A stretch of 41,546 bases of DNA from Collinsella sp. (GCA_014871665.1 WGSL01000011.1:1-41546); one strand, 5' to 3'; positions 1 to 10,390 are shown, counted from the first letter of the stretch. The notes: a model not told the origin generated them from the sequence alone. Numbers and translations are program-made.

Positions 1-83
1 CGAAGGAGCAGGATAAGGGGGTTTCCATGGTCGAGGACGTTCTGAAAACTAAGTCCAGCACGGGCCCGGACGATAACAACCGG

Positions 84-1111
<1,028 letters not shown>

Positions 1112-1112
<1 letters not shown>

Positions 1113-2203
1113 TACGCCTCGCCTCCCTTCTTGGAATCCTTGCGCGTACGGGACGTCTCAGGAGCGTTCTTGAGGAACTCGGGGTCACCGGAGTAGTGGC
1201 ACGCAGAGTAGTGACCAGACTCGGTGACAACGCGCTCGGGGCGCTGCTTGCGGCACTTATCGGTCGCATAGGGGCAACGAGGCGAGAACACGCAGCCCTC
1301 GGGCAGGTTCATGAGCGAAGGCGGGTTGCCGTGAATCGGCGTAAGCGGCTTCTTCTCATCGATGGCCTGCTCCGGGATGGAGCGGATAAGGCCCCAGGTG
1401 TAGGGGTGGCGGCTCTCGTAGAAGATTTCCTCAGCAGTACCGAACTCGACGGGACGGCCGGCGTACATAACCATGATCTTGTCGGCCATATCAGCAACGA
1501 CGCCCAGGTCATGGGTGATCATGATGATGGCGTTGCCGTTCTTCTCCTGCATTTCCTGCATAAGCTCAATAATCTGAGCCTGGATGGTAACGTCCAAGGC
1601 AGTCGTGGGCTCGTCGGCAATCAGAATATCGGGATCGCAGGCAAGAGCCATGGCAATCATGACGCGCTGACGCATACCGCCAGAGAACTGGTGGGGATAC
1701 TCATTGACGCGCTTCTCGGGCTCGGGAATGCCAACGAGGTCCAAAAGCTCGGTGGCGCGCTTGAGTGCCTCCTGCTTGGAGTAGCCGCGGTGCAGACGAA
1801 GGCCCTCGCCCACCTGCTTGCCGATCTTATAGACCGGGTTCAAGGAGGTCATAGGATCCTGGAAGATCATCGCGATATCGTTACCGCGAATGTGCTGCAT
1901 CTCTTCCTCGGTCATCTCGAGGATAGAACGACCGCGATAGCGAACGTCGCCGCCCTCGATCTTTCCCGGAGGCATCGAGATAAGACCCATGATGGTCATG
2001 GCGGTCACGGACTTACCGGAGCCGGACTCACCGACGACGCCCAGGGTCTCGCCGCGATCGAGCGTGTAGGAGACACCGTCGACAGCGCGAACGACGCCGT
2101 CCTCGGTATGGAAATACATCTTAAGGTCATCGACCTCGAGCAGATGCTGGCCCTCGGGAACCGGCTGGTCCTTCAGGTCCACATAGTTCTTGTTCTTCTT
2201 CAT
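1112..2203 (-). CDS. oppD: Oligopeptide ABC transporter ATP-binding protein, OppD/DppD type
   Basis: The partner ATPase of the opp importer, 363 residues. It shows Walker A GESGSGKS at 58-65, the signature SGGMRQR near 174-180, Walker B ILIADEP near 193-199 and the switch His in ITHDL near 231. The C-terminal extension keeps Cys304, Cys310, Cys317 and Cys335. The ATG at 2203 lies two bases past the oppC stop, and the gene overlaps oppF by one base at the other end. Assignment as D rather than F rests on order and on similarity to DppD (GSGKSVT, SGGMRQRV). Confidence 0.9.
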
Positions 2204-2205
2204 CC

Positions 2206-3141
2206 TTATGCGTCCTTCATCTTGACGTCGAGGGCGTCGCGCAGACCGTCACCCAGCAGGGTGAAGGCGAGCACCGTCGAAAGAATTGCCAGACCGGGCA
2301 TGATCATCATCCAAGGAGCAGTCAGAAGATACTGCTGACCGTCCTGAATCATGGAGCCCCACGAAGGCGTAGGCGGAATAACGCCCATGCCGAGGAAGGA
2401 CAGAGCGGACTCGGTCAGAATGGCGCCACCAATGTTCATGGTCGCGTAGACCACGATGGAGGCGACGGAGTTCGGGAAGATGTGACGCACAACGATACGA
2501 GCATCAGATGCACCCATCGCGCGCGCAGCGTCAACATAGTCGTTTTCCTTGACCGTCAAGATTGCAGAGCGGAAGACGCGCGCAATCGAAGGCCAGCCGA
2601 GAATGCCGATGGCAAAAAAGACGTTCTGAAGACCACGTCCGATAACGGCGATCATGGCGACAACGAAAAGCACGTACGGGAACGCTAGGAAAATATCCGC
2701 ACAGCGCATGATGATCGTATCCCAGATGCCGCCGTAGAAACCGGCCAGAGCACCCATGACCAGACCAATCACAGTGGAGATCGCAGTGGCCATAATACCG
2801 ACGGAAAGCGAAACACGTGCACCGTAGATAACGCGAACGAGAATGTCACGACCAAGGGCGTCGGTGCCAAACGGGTGCTCTGCACACGGAGCCATCAGCG
2901 ACGTCTGGGCCATGGTGGTCGAGTCGGAAGCCGTCGGCGAACCGAGCCAGGGCTTAGCCCACAGATCTGCGGTCAGGGCGACCACAACGACGATGATGAT
3001 CCAGCAGACACCGATAACGGCGAGCTTGTTCTTACGAAGACGCTTAAAAGCGTCGCCCCACAGCGTGCGGGACTTGGCGGGAGCAGATGCGGCCTTGGTG
3101 GCGGTAGCCTGCTCCTGAGACTGAGAATCAGTTTCCTGCAT
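2206..3141 (-). CDS. oppC: Oligopeptide ABC transporter permease, OppC/DppC type
   Basis: An inner-membrane permease subunit of 311 residues. An Ala/Gln-rich cytoplasmic N-terminus of about 25 residues precedes the first membrane helix (around 40-62). The signature region FGTDALGRDILVRVIYGAR follows, then several more hydrophobic helices. The EAA-type coupling loop (DAARAMGASDARIVVRHIFPN) contacts the ATPases. The start at 3141 is supported by a GGGAGG element seven bases upstream. The gene lies 14 bases after oppB and two bases before oppD, so it is co-transcribed with them. It pairs with OppB to form the channel. Confidence 0.9.
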   Translation of the reverse strand: MQETDSQSQEQATATKAASAPAKSRTLWGDAFKRLRKNKLAVIGVCWIIIVVVVALTADLWAKPWLGSPTASDSTTMAQTSLMAPCAEHPFGTDALGRDILVRVIYGARVSLSVGIMATAISTVIGLVMGALAGFYGGIWDTIIMRCADIFLAFPYVLFVVAMIAVIGRGLQNVFFAIGILGWPSIARVFRSAILTVKENDYVDAARAMGASDARIVVRHIFPNSVASIVVYATMNIGGAILTESALSFLGMGVIPPTPSWGSMIQDGQQYLLTAPWMMIMPGLAILSTVLAFTLLGDGLRDALDVKMKDA

Positions 3142-3155
3142 GAGACGTACCTCCC

Positions 3156-4193
3156 TTAGGCCTTATCCGACGGACCGCCAAGGCGGATGCGCGGGTCGAG
3201 GAATGCATAGCTAATGTCGACGAGCAGGTTGATCACCATGACGACGACGACGATGAGCGTAACGCCGCCCATAACGATGGGCCAGTCACGCATGCTAATG
3301 GCGCGATAGACCTCATAGCCGATACCGGGCCAGTTAAAGACCGTCTCGGTCAGGATGGCGCCCGAAAGCATGCCGCCAAAGTCGACACCAATATAGGTAA
3401 CGACGGGGATGAGTGCATTCTTAAGCGCATGCTTGATGATGATCGCGCGATTGGAGAGACCCTTGGCTTTTGCCGTACGGATGTAATCCTGGTTCATGAC
3501 GTCAAGCAGCTGCGAGCGCATTATGCGGGCAGCATAAGCGGTCGAAACCGAAGCCAGCGTAATGGTCGGAAGCACATAGTGCATCCAATCCTGATACTGA
3601 GAGCTGGCACCGCCGGCACCCGAGATCGGCATGGAGAATGCACCGCCCGTGGCGTCCTTGAGAATGACGCCAAAGAACAGTTGCAGCAACATACCGAGCC
3701 AGAAGGCCGGGACGGCAACGAGGATCGACGTGGTGAGCGTTACCAAAATATCCCAGAAGGAATAACGCTTTACCGCCGAAATGATACCCGCACCGATACC
3801 CATGATTGCCTCGAGCACGATGGCGCACGCGGCAAGTTTGACCGTATACGGATACTTCTGGGCAAAGATTTCCGTAACCGGCAGCTTGCGCTGATACGAA
3901 TTGCCCAGATCGCCATGAAGCAGGCCGTTCATGTAATACAAGTAACGGTCCACGAGCGACGTTTGAACGGGGTCGCCGTTCTCGTCAAGGATCGCGTTGC
4001 CGTCCTCGTCCGACTGGACCAGGTGATAGCGAACGCGAAGCTGAAGCTCCACCTCGGGGGACAGAGCCTTGTCTCCACCGATCAGCTTGATCGGATCTCC
4101 CGGCACGATATTCTGGAGGGCGAACAAAATCAGCGTAACGCCCAAAAACACCGGGATGAACTGAAGCACACGTTTAACGATGTACTTACCCAT
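3156..4193 (-). CDS. oppB: Oligopeptide ABC transporter permease, OppB/DppB type
   Basis: The first permease of the opp importer, 345 residues. An N-terminal helix (residues 10-30) is followed by the family motif NIVPGDPI. A hydrophilic external stretch of about 60 residues comes next, then five further hydrophobic segments. The coupling loop reads YIRTAKAKGLSNRAIIIKHALKNALIPVVT. The ATG at 4193 has a GGGGAG element four bases upstream. That element is partly covered by a short CCCT/AGGG dyad at 4201-4212, which might modulate initiation. A strong hairpin separates this gene from oppA. Confidence 0.9.
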   Translation of the reverse strand: MGKYIVKRVLQFIPVFLGVTLILFALQNIVPGDPIKLIGGDKALSPEVELQLRVRYHLVQSDEDGNAILDENGDPVQTSLVDRYLYYMNGLLHGDLGNSYQRKLPVTEIFAQKYPYTVKLAACAIVLEAIMGIGAGIISAVKRYSFWDILVTLTTSILVAVPAFWLGMLLQLFFGVILKDATGGAFSMPISGAGGASSQYQDWMHYVLPTITLASVSTAYAARIMRSQLLDVMNQDYIRTAKAKGLSNRAIIIKHALKNALIPVVTYIGVDFGGMLSGAILTETVFNWPGIGYEVYRAISMRDWPIVMGGVTLIVVVVMVINLLVDISYAFLDPRIRLGGPSDKA

Positions 4194-4223
4194 ACCACTC
4201 CCCTATCTAGGGATTAACCTAAA

Positions 4224-4253
4224 TGGGATGCCGATCGCCAGACCGGCATCCCA
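4224..4253 (-). terminator. Hairpin between oppA and oppB
   Basis: Perfect 10-base arms TGGGATGCCG and CGGCATCCCA enclose a 10-base loop. On the minus strand the 3' side continues TTTAGG, a weak U run. A stem here, just after the solute-binding protein gene, fits a leaky terminator or an RNA-stabilising 3' end that yields more OppA than permease. Function is inferred. Confidence 0.6.
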
Positions 4254-4349
4254 AAATTACCATCAGCCAGTTTACCCCAGGTTAGGGAGAACTGTATGTT
4301 TCCCATGAGGTCTACGTAAATACTTGACCCTCACGGAAGCTGCAAACTC

Positions 4350-6026
4350 TTAGGCGAGCTCAGCGGTACCCAGATCGGCGTGTTTCTGCGGATCGACATA
4401 GAGGTGCTTGATGCGATCGGAGCCGGCGATGGTGTGCGTGTAGAACATCACCGGGATGACCGGGCAGTCGGCAGCGACCATTGCATCGGCCTCCTGCATC
4501 TTAGCGACGCGCTCTTCGTCGTCAACCGTGGTACGGGCCTCATCGACCTTGGCGTCGAACTCGGGGTTGTTGTAACCAGAGCGGTTGTCGCCACCGAGGG
4601 AGTCGGAGTGGAACAGCGGATACAGGAAGTTGTCCATGATCGGGTAGTCGGCAATCCAACCCAGACGACCGAACTGATAGTTAAAGTTCTGATACTGCTC
4701 GAGCAGGGCAGACCACTCGGGGGTATCGGAGACAGCGGTAACGCCAACCTTGGCGAGGTCGCCGATGATGGACTCCATGATCTCCTTGTGGCCACCGTCC
4801 TGGTTGTAGGACAGAGTCACGTTAATGCCACGATCGCCGTTAGCACCAGCGGGAGCAACCTTGTCGAGGTACTCGTTAGCCTTGTCGACGTCGTAGGCGC
4901 AGAACTCCCATGCGCCCTCCTTGTAGCCATCGATGCCCGGAGGAACAATGCCGTCGGCAGGAGTACGGGTACCCTTGAAGATGGTCTTGCAGATGGCCTC
5001 ACGGTTGATGGCCAGGGAGATACCCCTGCGCAGGTCGGCGTTGTTGAACGGCTCGGCCGTGTTGTTGCAGGTCAGGTAGTAGGTGGAAGGCTCGGCGCCG
5101 AGCAGCATGCGCTCGCCGTCACCCATGGTGTAGCCGTCCTTGGACACGCCGCGATCCTTCTTGGCAGCGTCGATCTGAGCAACGGGAACGTCGCAGACAT
5201 CGAGGTTACCGGCCTGGAACTCCTTGTAAGCGGTCTCCATGTCCTTGATGACCTGGAAGTGGATGCCATCGATCTTGGCCTTGTCGCCATAGTAATCGTC
5301 GAACTTCTTGAGGTTGATCTCCTGACCATCCTCCCACTTGCCGTCCATCATGAACGGGCCGTTACCGACCGGTGCAAGGTAGAAGCTCTTGACATCGGAC
5401 TCGGCGCACTCGGGAACCGGGGCCAGAGCCGGGTGAGAGGCGACGAAGGGGAAGTCGGCGTAAGCGGAAGACAGCTTGACGACGAGGGTCTCATCGTCGG
5501 GGCAAGTAACACCGCTGAGCTCGGTAGCGTTACCGGCAAGCAGGTCGTCATAGCCCTCGACCATGGAAAGGTGATAGGAGACCTCGGAAGGGCCGTACTC
5601 GGTAGCGATGGCCGACTTGGTGTTGACCAGACGCTCCCAACCGAGCTTGAAGGACTTGGAGGTAACGTCGTCACCGTTGTGGAACTTGGCCTTCTTGATC
5701 TTGAAGGTAAACTCGGTGGCGTCGTCGTTGGCCTTAAAGGACTCGCAAGCCAGCGGAACGATCTCGCCCTTCTCGGCGTCATAAGAGGTCAGAGCGTCAA
5801 AGAGCTGGTACTCGACCTGAGTGCCCTGGTCCTCCTGGACATTGTAGGGGTCGATGCAGACCGGGTTGTTGATGTAGAAGTTCAGCGTCGAACCGGACTC
5901 AGAACCGGAAGCGTCGCCGCCCTTCTTGCCGCATGCGGCAAGAAAAGCCATGGAGCTCGCAGCGAGGGTGCCGCCAACAAAGGCGCGACGACCCATAACG
6001 GGCTGGTGGAACATAGAATCAGCCAT
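4350..6026 (-). CDS. oppA: Peptide-binding lipoprotein of the opp importer (SBP family 5)
   Basis: An extracellular solute-binding protein of 558 residues, the usual length for family 5 (OppA/DppA). The N-terminus has a twin-arginine pair at residues 13-14, a hydrophobic stretch and the lipobox LAAC with Cys32. It is therefore probably exported folded by Tat and lipid-anchored outside the cell. The mature part shows typical family features: the N-terminal lobe FKIKKAKFHNGDDVTSKSFK and the segment DLRRGISLAINREAI. The ATG at 6026 has AAGGAGG with near-ideal spacing. An internal Met at residue 5 is a weaker alternative start. It is the first gene of the opp operon, with a hairpin between it and oppB. 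The specific ligand cannot be read from sequence. Confidence 0.9.
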   Translation of the reverse strand: MADSMFHQPVMGRRAFVGGTLAASSMAFLAACGKKGGDASGSESGSTLNFYINNPVCIDPYNVQEDQGTQVEYQLFDALTSYDAEKGEIVPLACESFKANDDATEFTFKIKKAKFHNGDDVTSKSFKLGWERLVNTKSAIATEYGPSEVSYHLSMVEGYDDLLAGNATELSGVTCPDDETLVVKLSSAYADFPFVASHPALAPVPECAESDVKSFYLAPVGNGPFMMDGKWEDGQEINLKKFDDYYGDKAKIDGIHFQVIKDMETAYKEFQAGNLDVCDVPVAQIDAAKKDRGVSKDGYTMGDGERMLLGAEPSTYYLTCNNTAEPFNNADLRRGISLAINREAICKTIFKGTRTPADGIVPPGIDGYKEGAWEFCAYDVDKANEYLDKVAPAGANGDRGINVTLSYNQDGGHKEIMESIIGDLAKVGVTAVSDTPEWSALLEQYQNFNYQFGRLGWIADYPIMDNFLYPLFHSDSLGGDNRSGYNNPEFDAKVDEARTTVDDEERVAKMQEADAMVAADCPVIPVMFYTHTIAGSDRIKHLYVDPQKHADLGTAELA

Positions 6027-6125
6027 GCCATCCTCCTTATGAGATAGGACAAAGAAATGTTCAGTCGGACATATGTCGAGACAATCCGATCCGAACCATC
6101 AAAACGCCGCCCGCTGCTATGGCTG

Positions 6126-6154
6126 GTTATGCGCAACGGACCAACGTTTCGCAA
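6126..6154 (-). promoter_or_regulatory. Candidate oppA promoter
   Basis: On the minus strand TTGCGA (6149-6154) and CATAAC (6126-6131) are 17 bases apart, each matching the sigma-70 hexamers at four of six positions. This predicts a leader of roughly 95 bases. That leader contains a perfect 10-base palindrome GACATATGTC at 6068-6077. Read by eye only; the rest of 6027-6267 holds nothing else I can name. Confidence 0.3.
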
Positions 6155-6267
6155 TACAGTAGCGCATTTTATGCACGATTTGGGGCTAATTCCGGTTAAC
6201 GGTCGAGAATTTCTTTAGTTGGGCGAAGTATGTGGGGATATTTTGACTCTGTTACAAATATGTAAAC

Positions 6268-6299
6268 AAAAAGGGTCCCGCACTTACGGGACCCTTTTT
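6268..6299. terminator. Bidirectional intrinsic terminator after secG
   Basis: A perfect 13-base stem, AAAAAGGGTCCCG with CGGGACCCTTTTT, closes a six-base loop. A runs on one side and T runs on the other make it a terminator in both directions. It ends the secG transcript and isolates it from the opp operon. Confidence 0.92.
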
Positions 6300-6320
6300 G
6301 AATATTTATGCGGCTCGTGC

Positions 6321-6575
6321 TTAGTAGCCGACGATGCCCTGCGGGAAGAAGAACATGCACAGGACGACGCACACGGCAAAAACAACGGCCATAATTACCG
6401 TCAGGCGATCGAGGTTCTGCTCCATGACGCCCGTGGCAGAGCTGGAGTTATACAGCGAGCTAGCGATCATATCCGAAACGCCGGTGCCCTTACCGGAATG
6501 CATCAGGACGAGAATCGTCAGCGCCACGGCAGAGACAGCCCAAACGACAAACAGAAGAATCTGGAACGGACCCAT
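6321..6575 (-). CDS. secG: Preprotein translocase subunit SecG
   Basis: A small membrane subunit of the SecYEG translocon, 84 residues, normal for SecG. Two hydrophobic helices (about 4-24 and 58-78) flank a conserved loop LMHSGKGTGVSDM, the SecG hallmark. The ATG at 6575 follows TAAGGAGCT with eight-base spacing. It stands between two intrinsic terminators, so it is a separate transcript from gpmI. A -10-like TACAGT lies about 40 bases upstream. Its place after the triose-phosphate genes is common in Gram-positive genomes. Confidence 0.92.
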   Translation of the reverse strand: MGPFQILLFVVWAVSAVALTILVLMHSGKGTGVSDMIASSLYNSSSATGVMEQNLDRLTVIMAVVFAVCVVLCMFFFPQGIVGY

Positions 6576-6679
6576 AGATAAGCTCCTTAATAGAACAGTT
6601 CAAACTCCAGTACTGTACCACAATCCCCCGCTCTCCCCTACCTGCCACTCAAGGACGGGGTGGAAATGGCAGAAATACC

Positions 6680-6713
6680 AAAAAAGGGGGTTGTCCGGTT
6701 GTGGACAACCCCC
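6680..6713 (-). terminator. Intrinsic terminator of the pgk-tpiA-gpmI transcript
   Basis: On the minus strand an 11-base perfect stem (GGGGGTTGTCC with GGACAACCCCC, six-base loop) is followed directly by six T residues. It lies just after the gpmI stop. Confidence 0.92.
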
Positions 6714-6740
6714 TTACTAGAAAACGCTATTTGTTTTCTA

Positions 6741-8294
6741 TTAGGCCTCGGTGGCGAGCACGCGGCCCGTCATCTCGGCGGAAGGCTCAATACCAGCCAT
6801 GGTGAGCATGGTCGGAGCGATATCGGAAAGACGGCCGTCCTCGATACCGGTGAGCTTGGCCTTCTCATCAACGATGATGAACGGCACGCGGTTGGTGGTG
6901 TGAGCCGTAAACGGATGCTTGGAACCGTCGGAAGCAACGTCAAACATGTGATCGGCGTTGCCGTGGTCGGCGGTAATCAGCGCAAAGCCGCCCTTGGCGA
7001 GAATCGCCGGGACAACCTTGGACAGGGCATCGTCAACAGCCTCGACGGCCTTAACGGCGGCGTCGAAGACACCGGTGTGACCAACCATGTCGCAGTTCGC
7101 GAAGTTCACGATGTAGAAATCAGCGCGATCCTCGTTGATGGCGGCGACAAGCTTCTCGGTCACCTCGGGAGCGCTCATCTCGGGCTGCAGATCGTAGGTA
7201 GCGACCTTGGGGGAAGCGACGAGCACGCGCTCCTCGCCCTCCTTGGGCTCCTCGATGCCGCCGTTGAGGAAGAACGTCACGTGGGCGTACTTCTCGGTCT
7301 CGGCGGTGTGCAGCTGCTTCAGGCCATTGGCGGCGATAACGTCGGCCAGGACGTTCTCGGGGAACGTCTTGGGGAAGGCGACCTCGACGTCAAACGTCGG
7401 ATCGTACTCGGTCATCGTCACAAAGTGCGAGAGCTTGATCTGCTCGCGCTCGAAGCCGTCGAACTCCTTGTCCGTGAACACGCGGGTCATCTGACGAGCG
7501 CGGTCGGGACGGAAGTTGAAGAAGATGGCCGCGTCGCCCTCGTGGATACCCTCGTTGTGGGCAGCGAAGGGCTCGACGAACTCGTCGCCGCGCGGATCCT
7601 TCTCGTAGTAGGCCTTGATACCGGCAACGGGGTCGGTATCGGCATCGGACGCGTTGACCATGACGTCGTAGGCGCGCTGGATGCGCTCCCAACGATTATC
7701 GCGGTCCATGGCCCAATAACGGCCCGAGACGGTGGCAACGCGAGCGTCGCAACCGGTCTCCTCGGAGATCTTAGCCAGGAAGGCGCAGAACTCACTCATG
7801 TAACCGGCACCGGACTGCGGGTCAACGTCGCGACCATCCATGAAGGCGTGGACGCGAACGGTCTTGACACCGTGCTCGGCAGCCATCTTGACCAGAGCCT
7901 CGACGTGGTTCATGTGAGAATGAACACCGCCAGGGCTCATAAGGCCCATGAGGTGGAGAGTCTTACCGTCAGCCTTGACGTCGTCCATAGCCTTGACAAA
8001 AACCTCGTTCTTGGCGATGGAGCCGTCCTTGATGGCGTTGTTGATGCGCGAAAGCTCCTGGAACACGATGCGTCCGGCACCGATGTTGAGGTGACCCACC
8101 TCGGAGTTACCCATCTGGCCATCGGGAAGACCCACGTCCTCGCCCGAAGCGCCGAGCGTGGTGTGGGGGTACTTCTCGTACAGGCTATCAAGGAAGGGCG
8201 TCTTGGCAGCGGCGACGGCGTTCTCGCCATCGGCCGGAGCCAGGCCACAGCCGTCCATGATAATCAGGAGTGCAGGAAGATGACGCTGTGCCAT
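6741..8294 (-). CDS. gpmI: 2,3-bisphosphoglycerate-independent phosphoglycerate mutase
   Basis: Interconverts 3- and 2-phosphoglycerate in the cytosol without a 2,3-BPG cofactor. The 517 residues match the usual alkaline-phosphatase-fold enzyme of about 510. The first metal motif is MDGCGLAP at 13-20. The phosphorylated serine is Ser64 in GNSEVGHLN. The late metal motif is TADHGNADHM. The ATG at 8294 has AGTAGGAC upstream, and the gap to the tpiA stop is five bases. It is the last gene before a strong terminator. The four glycolytic genes cover triose-phosphate to 2-phosphoglycerate; enolase is not in the window. Confidence 0.95.
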   Translation of the reverse strand: MAQRHLPALLIIMDGCGLAPADGENAVAAAKTPFLDSLYEKYPHTTLGASGEDVGLPDGQMGNSEVGHLNIGAGRIVFQELSRINNAIKDGSIAKNEVFVKAMDDVKADGKTLHLMGLMSPGGVHSHMNHVEALVKMAAEHGVKTVRVHAFMDGRDVDPQSGAGYMSEFCAFLAKISEETGCDARVATVSGRYWAMDRDNRWERIQRAYDVMVNASDADTDPVAGIKAYYEKDPRGDEFVEPFAAHNEGIHEGDAAIFFNFRPDRARQMTRVFTDKEFDGFEREQIKLSHFVTMTEYDPTFDVEVAFPKTFPENVLADVIAANGLKQLHTAETEKYAHVTFFLNGGIEEPKEGEERVLVASPKVATYDLQPEMSAPEVTEKLVAAINEDRADFYIVNFANCDMVGHTGVFDAAVKAVEAVDDALSKVVPAILAKGGFALITADHGNADHMFDVASDGSKHPFTAHTTNRVPFIIVDEKAKLTGIEDGRLSDIAPTMLTMAGIEPSAEMTGRVLATEA

Positions 8295-8299
8295 ATGTC

Positions 8300-9067
8300 C
8301 TACTCGCCTGCCTTGACGACCATAGAGGCGAAGTCGGCAGCCTTGAGCGAAGCGCCGCCCACGAGGGCGCCGTCAACGTCGGGCTTGGCGACGAGCTCGG
8401 CAATGTTGCCGGGCTTGGCGGAACCGCCGTAGAGAACGCGGATGCCGTCGGCGAGCTCCTCGCCGAACATCTCCTTGAGGGTCTCACGGATAGCGCCGCA
8501 GACCTCCTGAGCGTCCTCGGCGGTAGCGGTCTTGCCGGTGCCGATGGCCCAGATGGGCTCGTAGGCGACGACGACCTGCTTGGGGCAGGTGATCTCAAGG
8601 CCAGCAAGGCCAGCCTTGACCTGGTTCACGACGTGCTCGACATAGGTGCCAGCCTCGCGGACCTCAAGGGACTCGCCGCAGCAGAAGACGGGAACAAGAC
8701 CGGCGGCAACGAGAGCCTTAGCCTTCTTGTTCTGGTCCTCGTCGGTCTCGTGGAAGTAGTCGCGACGCTCGGAGTGACCGATAATGCAGTAGGTGCAGCC
8801 AGCGGACTTGAGCATGTCGCAAGAAGACTCACCGGTGAAGGCACCCTTGGCCTCCCAGTACACGTTCTGTGCACCGAGGGCGATGGGGGCAGCCTGAATG
8901 CGGTCATGAACCGTGGTGATGTCGATGGTCGGAGGGCAGACGAGCACCTCGACGCCAGCCGGAACCTCGGGCAGAGCCTGAGCCAGCTCGTCGGCGAGCT
9001 TGGCGGCCTCGGCGACGTCGTTGTTCATCTTCCAGTTACCAGCGATAAGAAGGGTGCGATTAGGCAT
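8300..9067 (-). CDS. tpiA: Triosephosphate isomerase
   Basis: Interconverts dihydroxyacetone phosphate and glyceraldehyde-3-phosphate. With the start at 9067 the protein has 255 residues, standard for the TIM barrel. Catalytic residues are visible: Lys13 in GNWKMNND, His98 in IGHSERRDYF and Glu170 in AYEPIWAIGTG. I chose the ATG at 9067 because the enzyme begins with MPNRTLLIAGNWK. A longer reading into pgk adds 21 unrelated residues. The start overlaps the pgk stop by eight bases (ATGCCTAA), pointing to coupled translation. Confidence 0.95.
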   Translation of the reverse strand: MPNRTLLIAGNWKMNNDVAEAAKLADELAQALPEVPAGVEVLVCPPTIDITTVHDRIQAAPIALGAQNVYWEAKGAFTGESSCDMLKSAGCTYCIIGHSERRDYFHETDEDQNKKAKALVAAGLVPVFCCGESLEVREAGTYVEHVVNQVKAGLAGLEITCPKQVVVAYEPIWAIGTGKTATAEDAQEVCGAIRETLKEMFGEELADGIRVLYGGSAKPGNIAELVAKPDVDGALVGGASLKAADFASMVVKAGE

Positions 9068-10250
9068 CGAGAAGCGCCTCCACTCCGGGCAGGGCCTTAC
9101 CCTCGACGAGCTCCATGGAAGCGCCACCACCGGTGGAGATCCAGCTCATCTTGTCGGCCAGGTTGAACTTGTTGACAGCTGCGACAGAGTCACCACCGCC
9201 GATGATCGAGGTGCAGTCAGCCTCGGCGAGAGCCTCGGCGATAGCCTGGGTGCCGTGAGCAAAGTTGTCAAACTCGAAGACGCCCATGGGGCCGTTCCAG
9301 AACACGGTCTTGGCGCCCTTGACAGCCTCGGCATAGAGCTCCTCGGTCTTGGGACCGATGTCCATACCCTCACGATCGTCGGGGATAGCGTCGGAAGCAA
9401 CAACCTCGGGGACAGCGTCCTCGCCAAAGTGATCGGCAACACGGTTGTCGATGGGGAGCAGGATCTTGACACCCTTCTCCTCGGCCTTCTTGAGCATCTC
9501 GCCGGCGCGCTCGACCCAGTCCTCTTCCTTGAGGGACTGACCAACGGACAGGCCCTGAGCCAGGAAGAAGGTGTAGGCCATGCCGCCACCGATGATCAGG
9601 GTGTCAGCGGAGTCGATGAGGTGATCGAGAACGCCGATCTTGGAGGAAACCTTGGAACCGCCGACGATGGCGACGAAGGGGCGCTCGGGCTCGGCGAAGA
9701 TGCCGGTCAGCGTGTCGACCTCCTTCTCGAGCAAGAAGCCGGCGACGGCAGGCAGGTAAGCGGCGGGGCCCACGACGGAACCCTGGGAGCGGTGAGCGGT
9801 GCCGAAGGCATCGAGAACGAAGACGTCACCATAGGAAGCGAGCTTCTTGGCGATCTCGGGATCGTTCTTCTTCTCACGCTTGTCAAAACGGACGTTCTCG
9901 AGAACGAGGACCTTACCCGGCTCGACGGCGGCGACAGCCTCAGCAGCCTTCTCGCCGTAGGTGTCAGCGACAAAGGCAACGTCGAGACCAGAGAGCTCAG
10001 CGAGCTTCTTGGCGACGGGCTCGAGGGACAGCTCGGGCTGGAAGCCGGTGCCCTCGGGACGGCCGAGGTGGCTCATGAGGATGACGCGAGCGTTGTGCTC
10101 AACGAGGTAGTTGATGGTGGGCAGGGCAGCCTTGATACGGGTGGTGTCGCCAACGACGCCATCCTTGATAGGCACGTTAAAGTCAACGCGGACGAGAACG
10201 CGCTTTCCGTCGACATCGATGTCGCGGACGGTCTTCTTGGTAAAGGCCAT
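9060..10250 (-). CDS. pgk: Phosphoglycerate kinase
   Basis: Makes ATP from 1,3-bisphosphoglycerate. It has 396 residues from the ATG at 10250, typical for bacterial PGK. The N-terminal substrate loop RVDFNVPIKDG, the motif SHLGRPEG and the nucleotide-binding GGSKVSSK are present, with the closing GGGDSVAA near the C-terminus. Upstream in-frame codons would add 12 residues without homology. An AAAGG element lies about 13 bases before this ATG. It shares a transcript with tpiA and gpmI, but a terminator and a leader hairpin stand between it and gap. Confidence 0.95.
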   Translation of the reverse strand: MAFTKKTVRDIDVDGKRVLVRVDFNVPIKDGVVGDTTRIKAALPTINYLVEHNARVILMSHLGRPEGTGFQPELSLEPVAKKLAELSGLDVAFVADTYGEKAAEAVAAVEPGKVLVLENVRFDKREKKNDPEIAKKLASYGDVFVLDAFGTAHRSQGSVVGPAAYLPAVAGFLLEKEVDTLTGIFAEPERPFVAIVGGSKVSSKIGVLDHLIDSADTLIIGGGMAYTFFLAQGLSVGQSLKEEDWVERAGEMLKKAEEKGVKILLPIDNRVADHFGEDAVPEVVASDAIPDDREGMDIGPKTEELYAEAVKGAKTVFWNGPMGVFEFDNFAHGTQAIAEALAEADCTSIIGGGDSVAAVNKFNLADKMSWISTGGGASMELVEGKALPGVEALLDA

Positions 10251-10273
10251 GTTTGCTTCTACCTTTCGTACGT

Positions 10274-10296
10274 GTCTGCCTCCCATTACGGCAGAC
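10274..10296 (-). promoter_or_regulatory. Hairpin in the pgk leader
   Basis: Seven-base arms GTCTGCC and GGCAGAC enclose a nine-base loop between the gap terminator and the pgk ribosome binding site. It may be an mRNA 5' end stabiliser or a processing point. Function is inferred. Confidence 0.45.
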
Positions 10297-10304
10297 GATT
10301 TCTT

Positions 10305-10354
10305 ATAAAAAGGGCGCGACCCTAGGGTGTAAGCCCTATAAGGCCGCGCCCTTC
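10305..10354 (-). terminator. Terminator or attenuator between gap and pgk
   Basis: On the minus strand a nine-base stem (AAGGGCGCG with CGCGCCCTT) encloses an inner stem (CCT..AGGG with CCCTAGG) and runs into TTTTTAT. It follows the gap stop by about 37 bases. It suggests gap is made in excess, with partial read-through to pgk-tpiA-gpmI. Confidence 0.8.
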
Positions 10355-10390
10355 TTTAGACGCTCAACGAGCTATTCGCTAAAAGCTAAA

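Noticed and set aside
4380..6047. Open frame of 555 codons on the plus strand opposite oppA
   Set aside because: Antisense shadow with repetitive Val/Gly/Leu/Asp content; oppA itself is clearly real.
6061..6080. Palindrome GACATATGTC as an oppA operator
   Set aside because: Ten bases only, no second copy and no partner regulator; mentioned with the promoter but not claimed as an operator.
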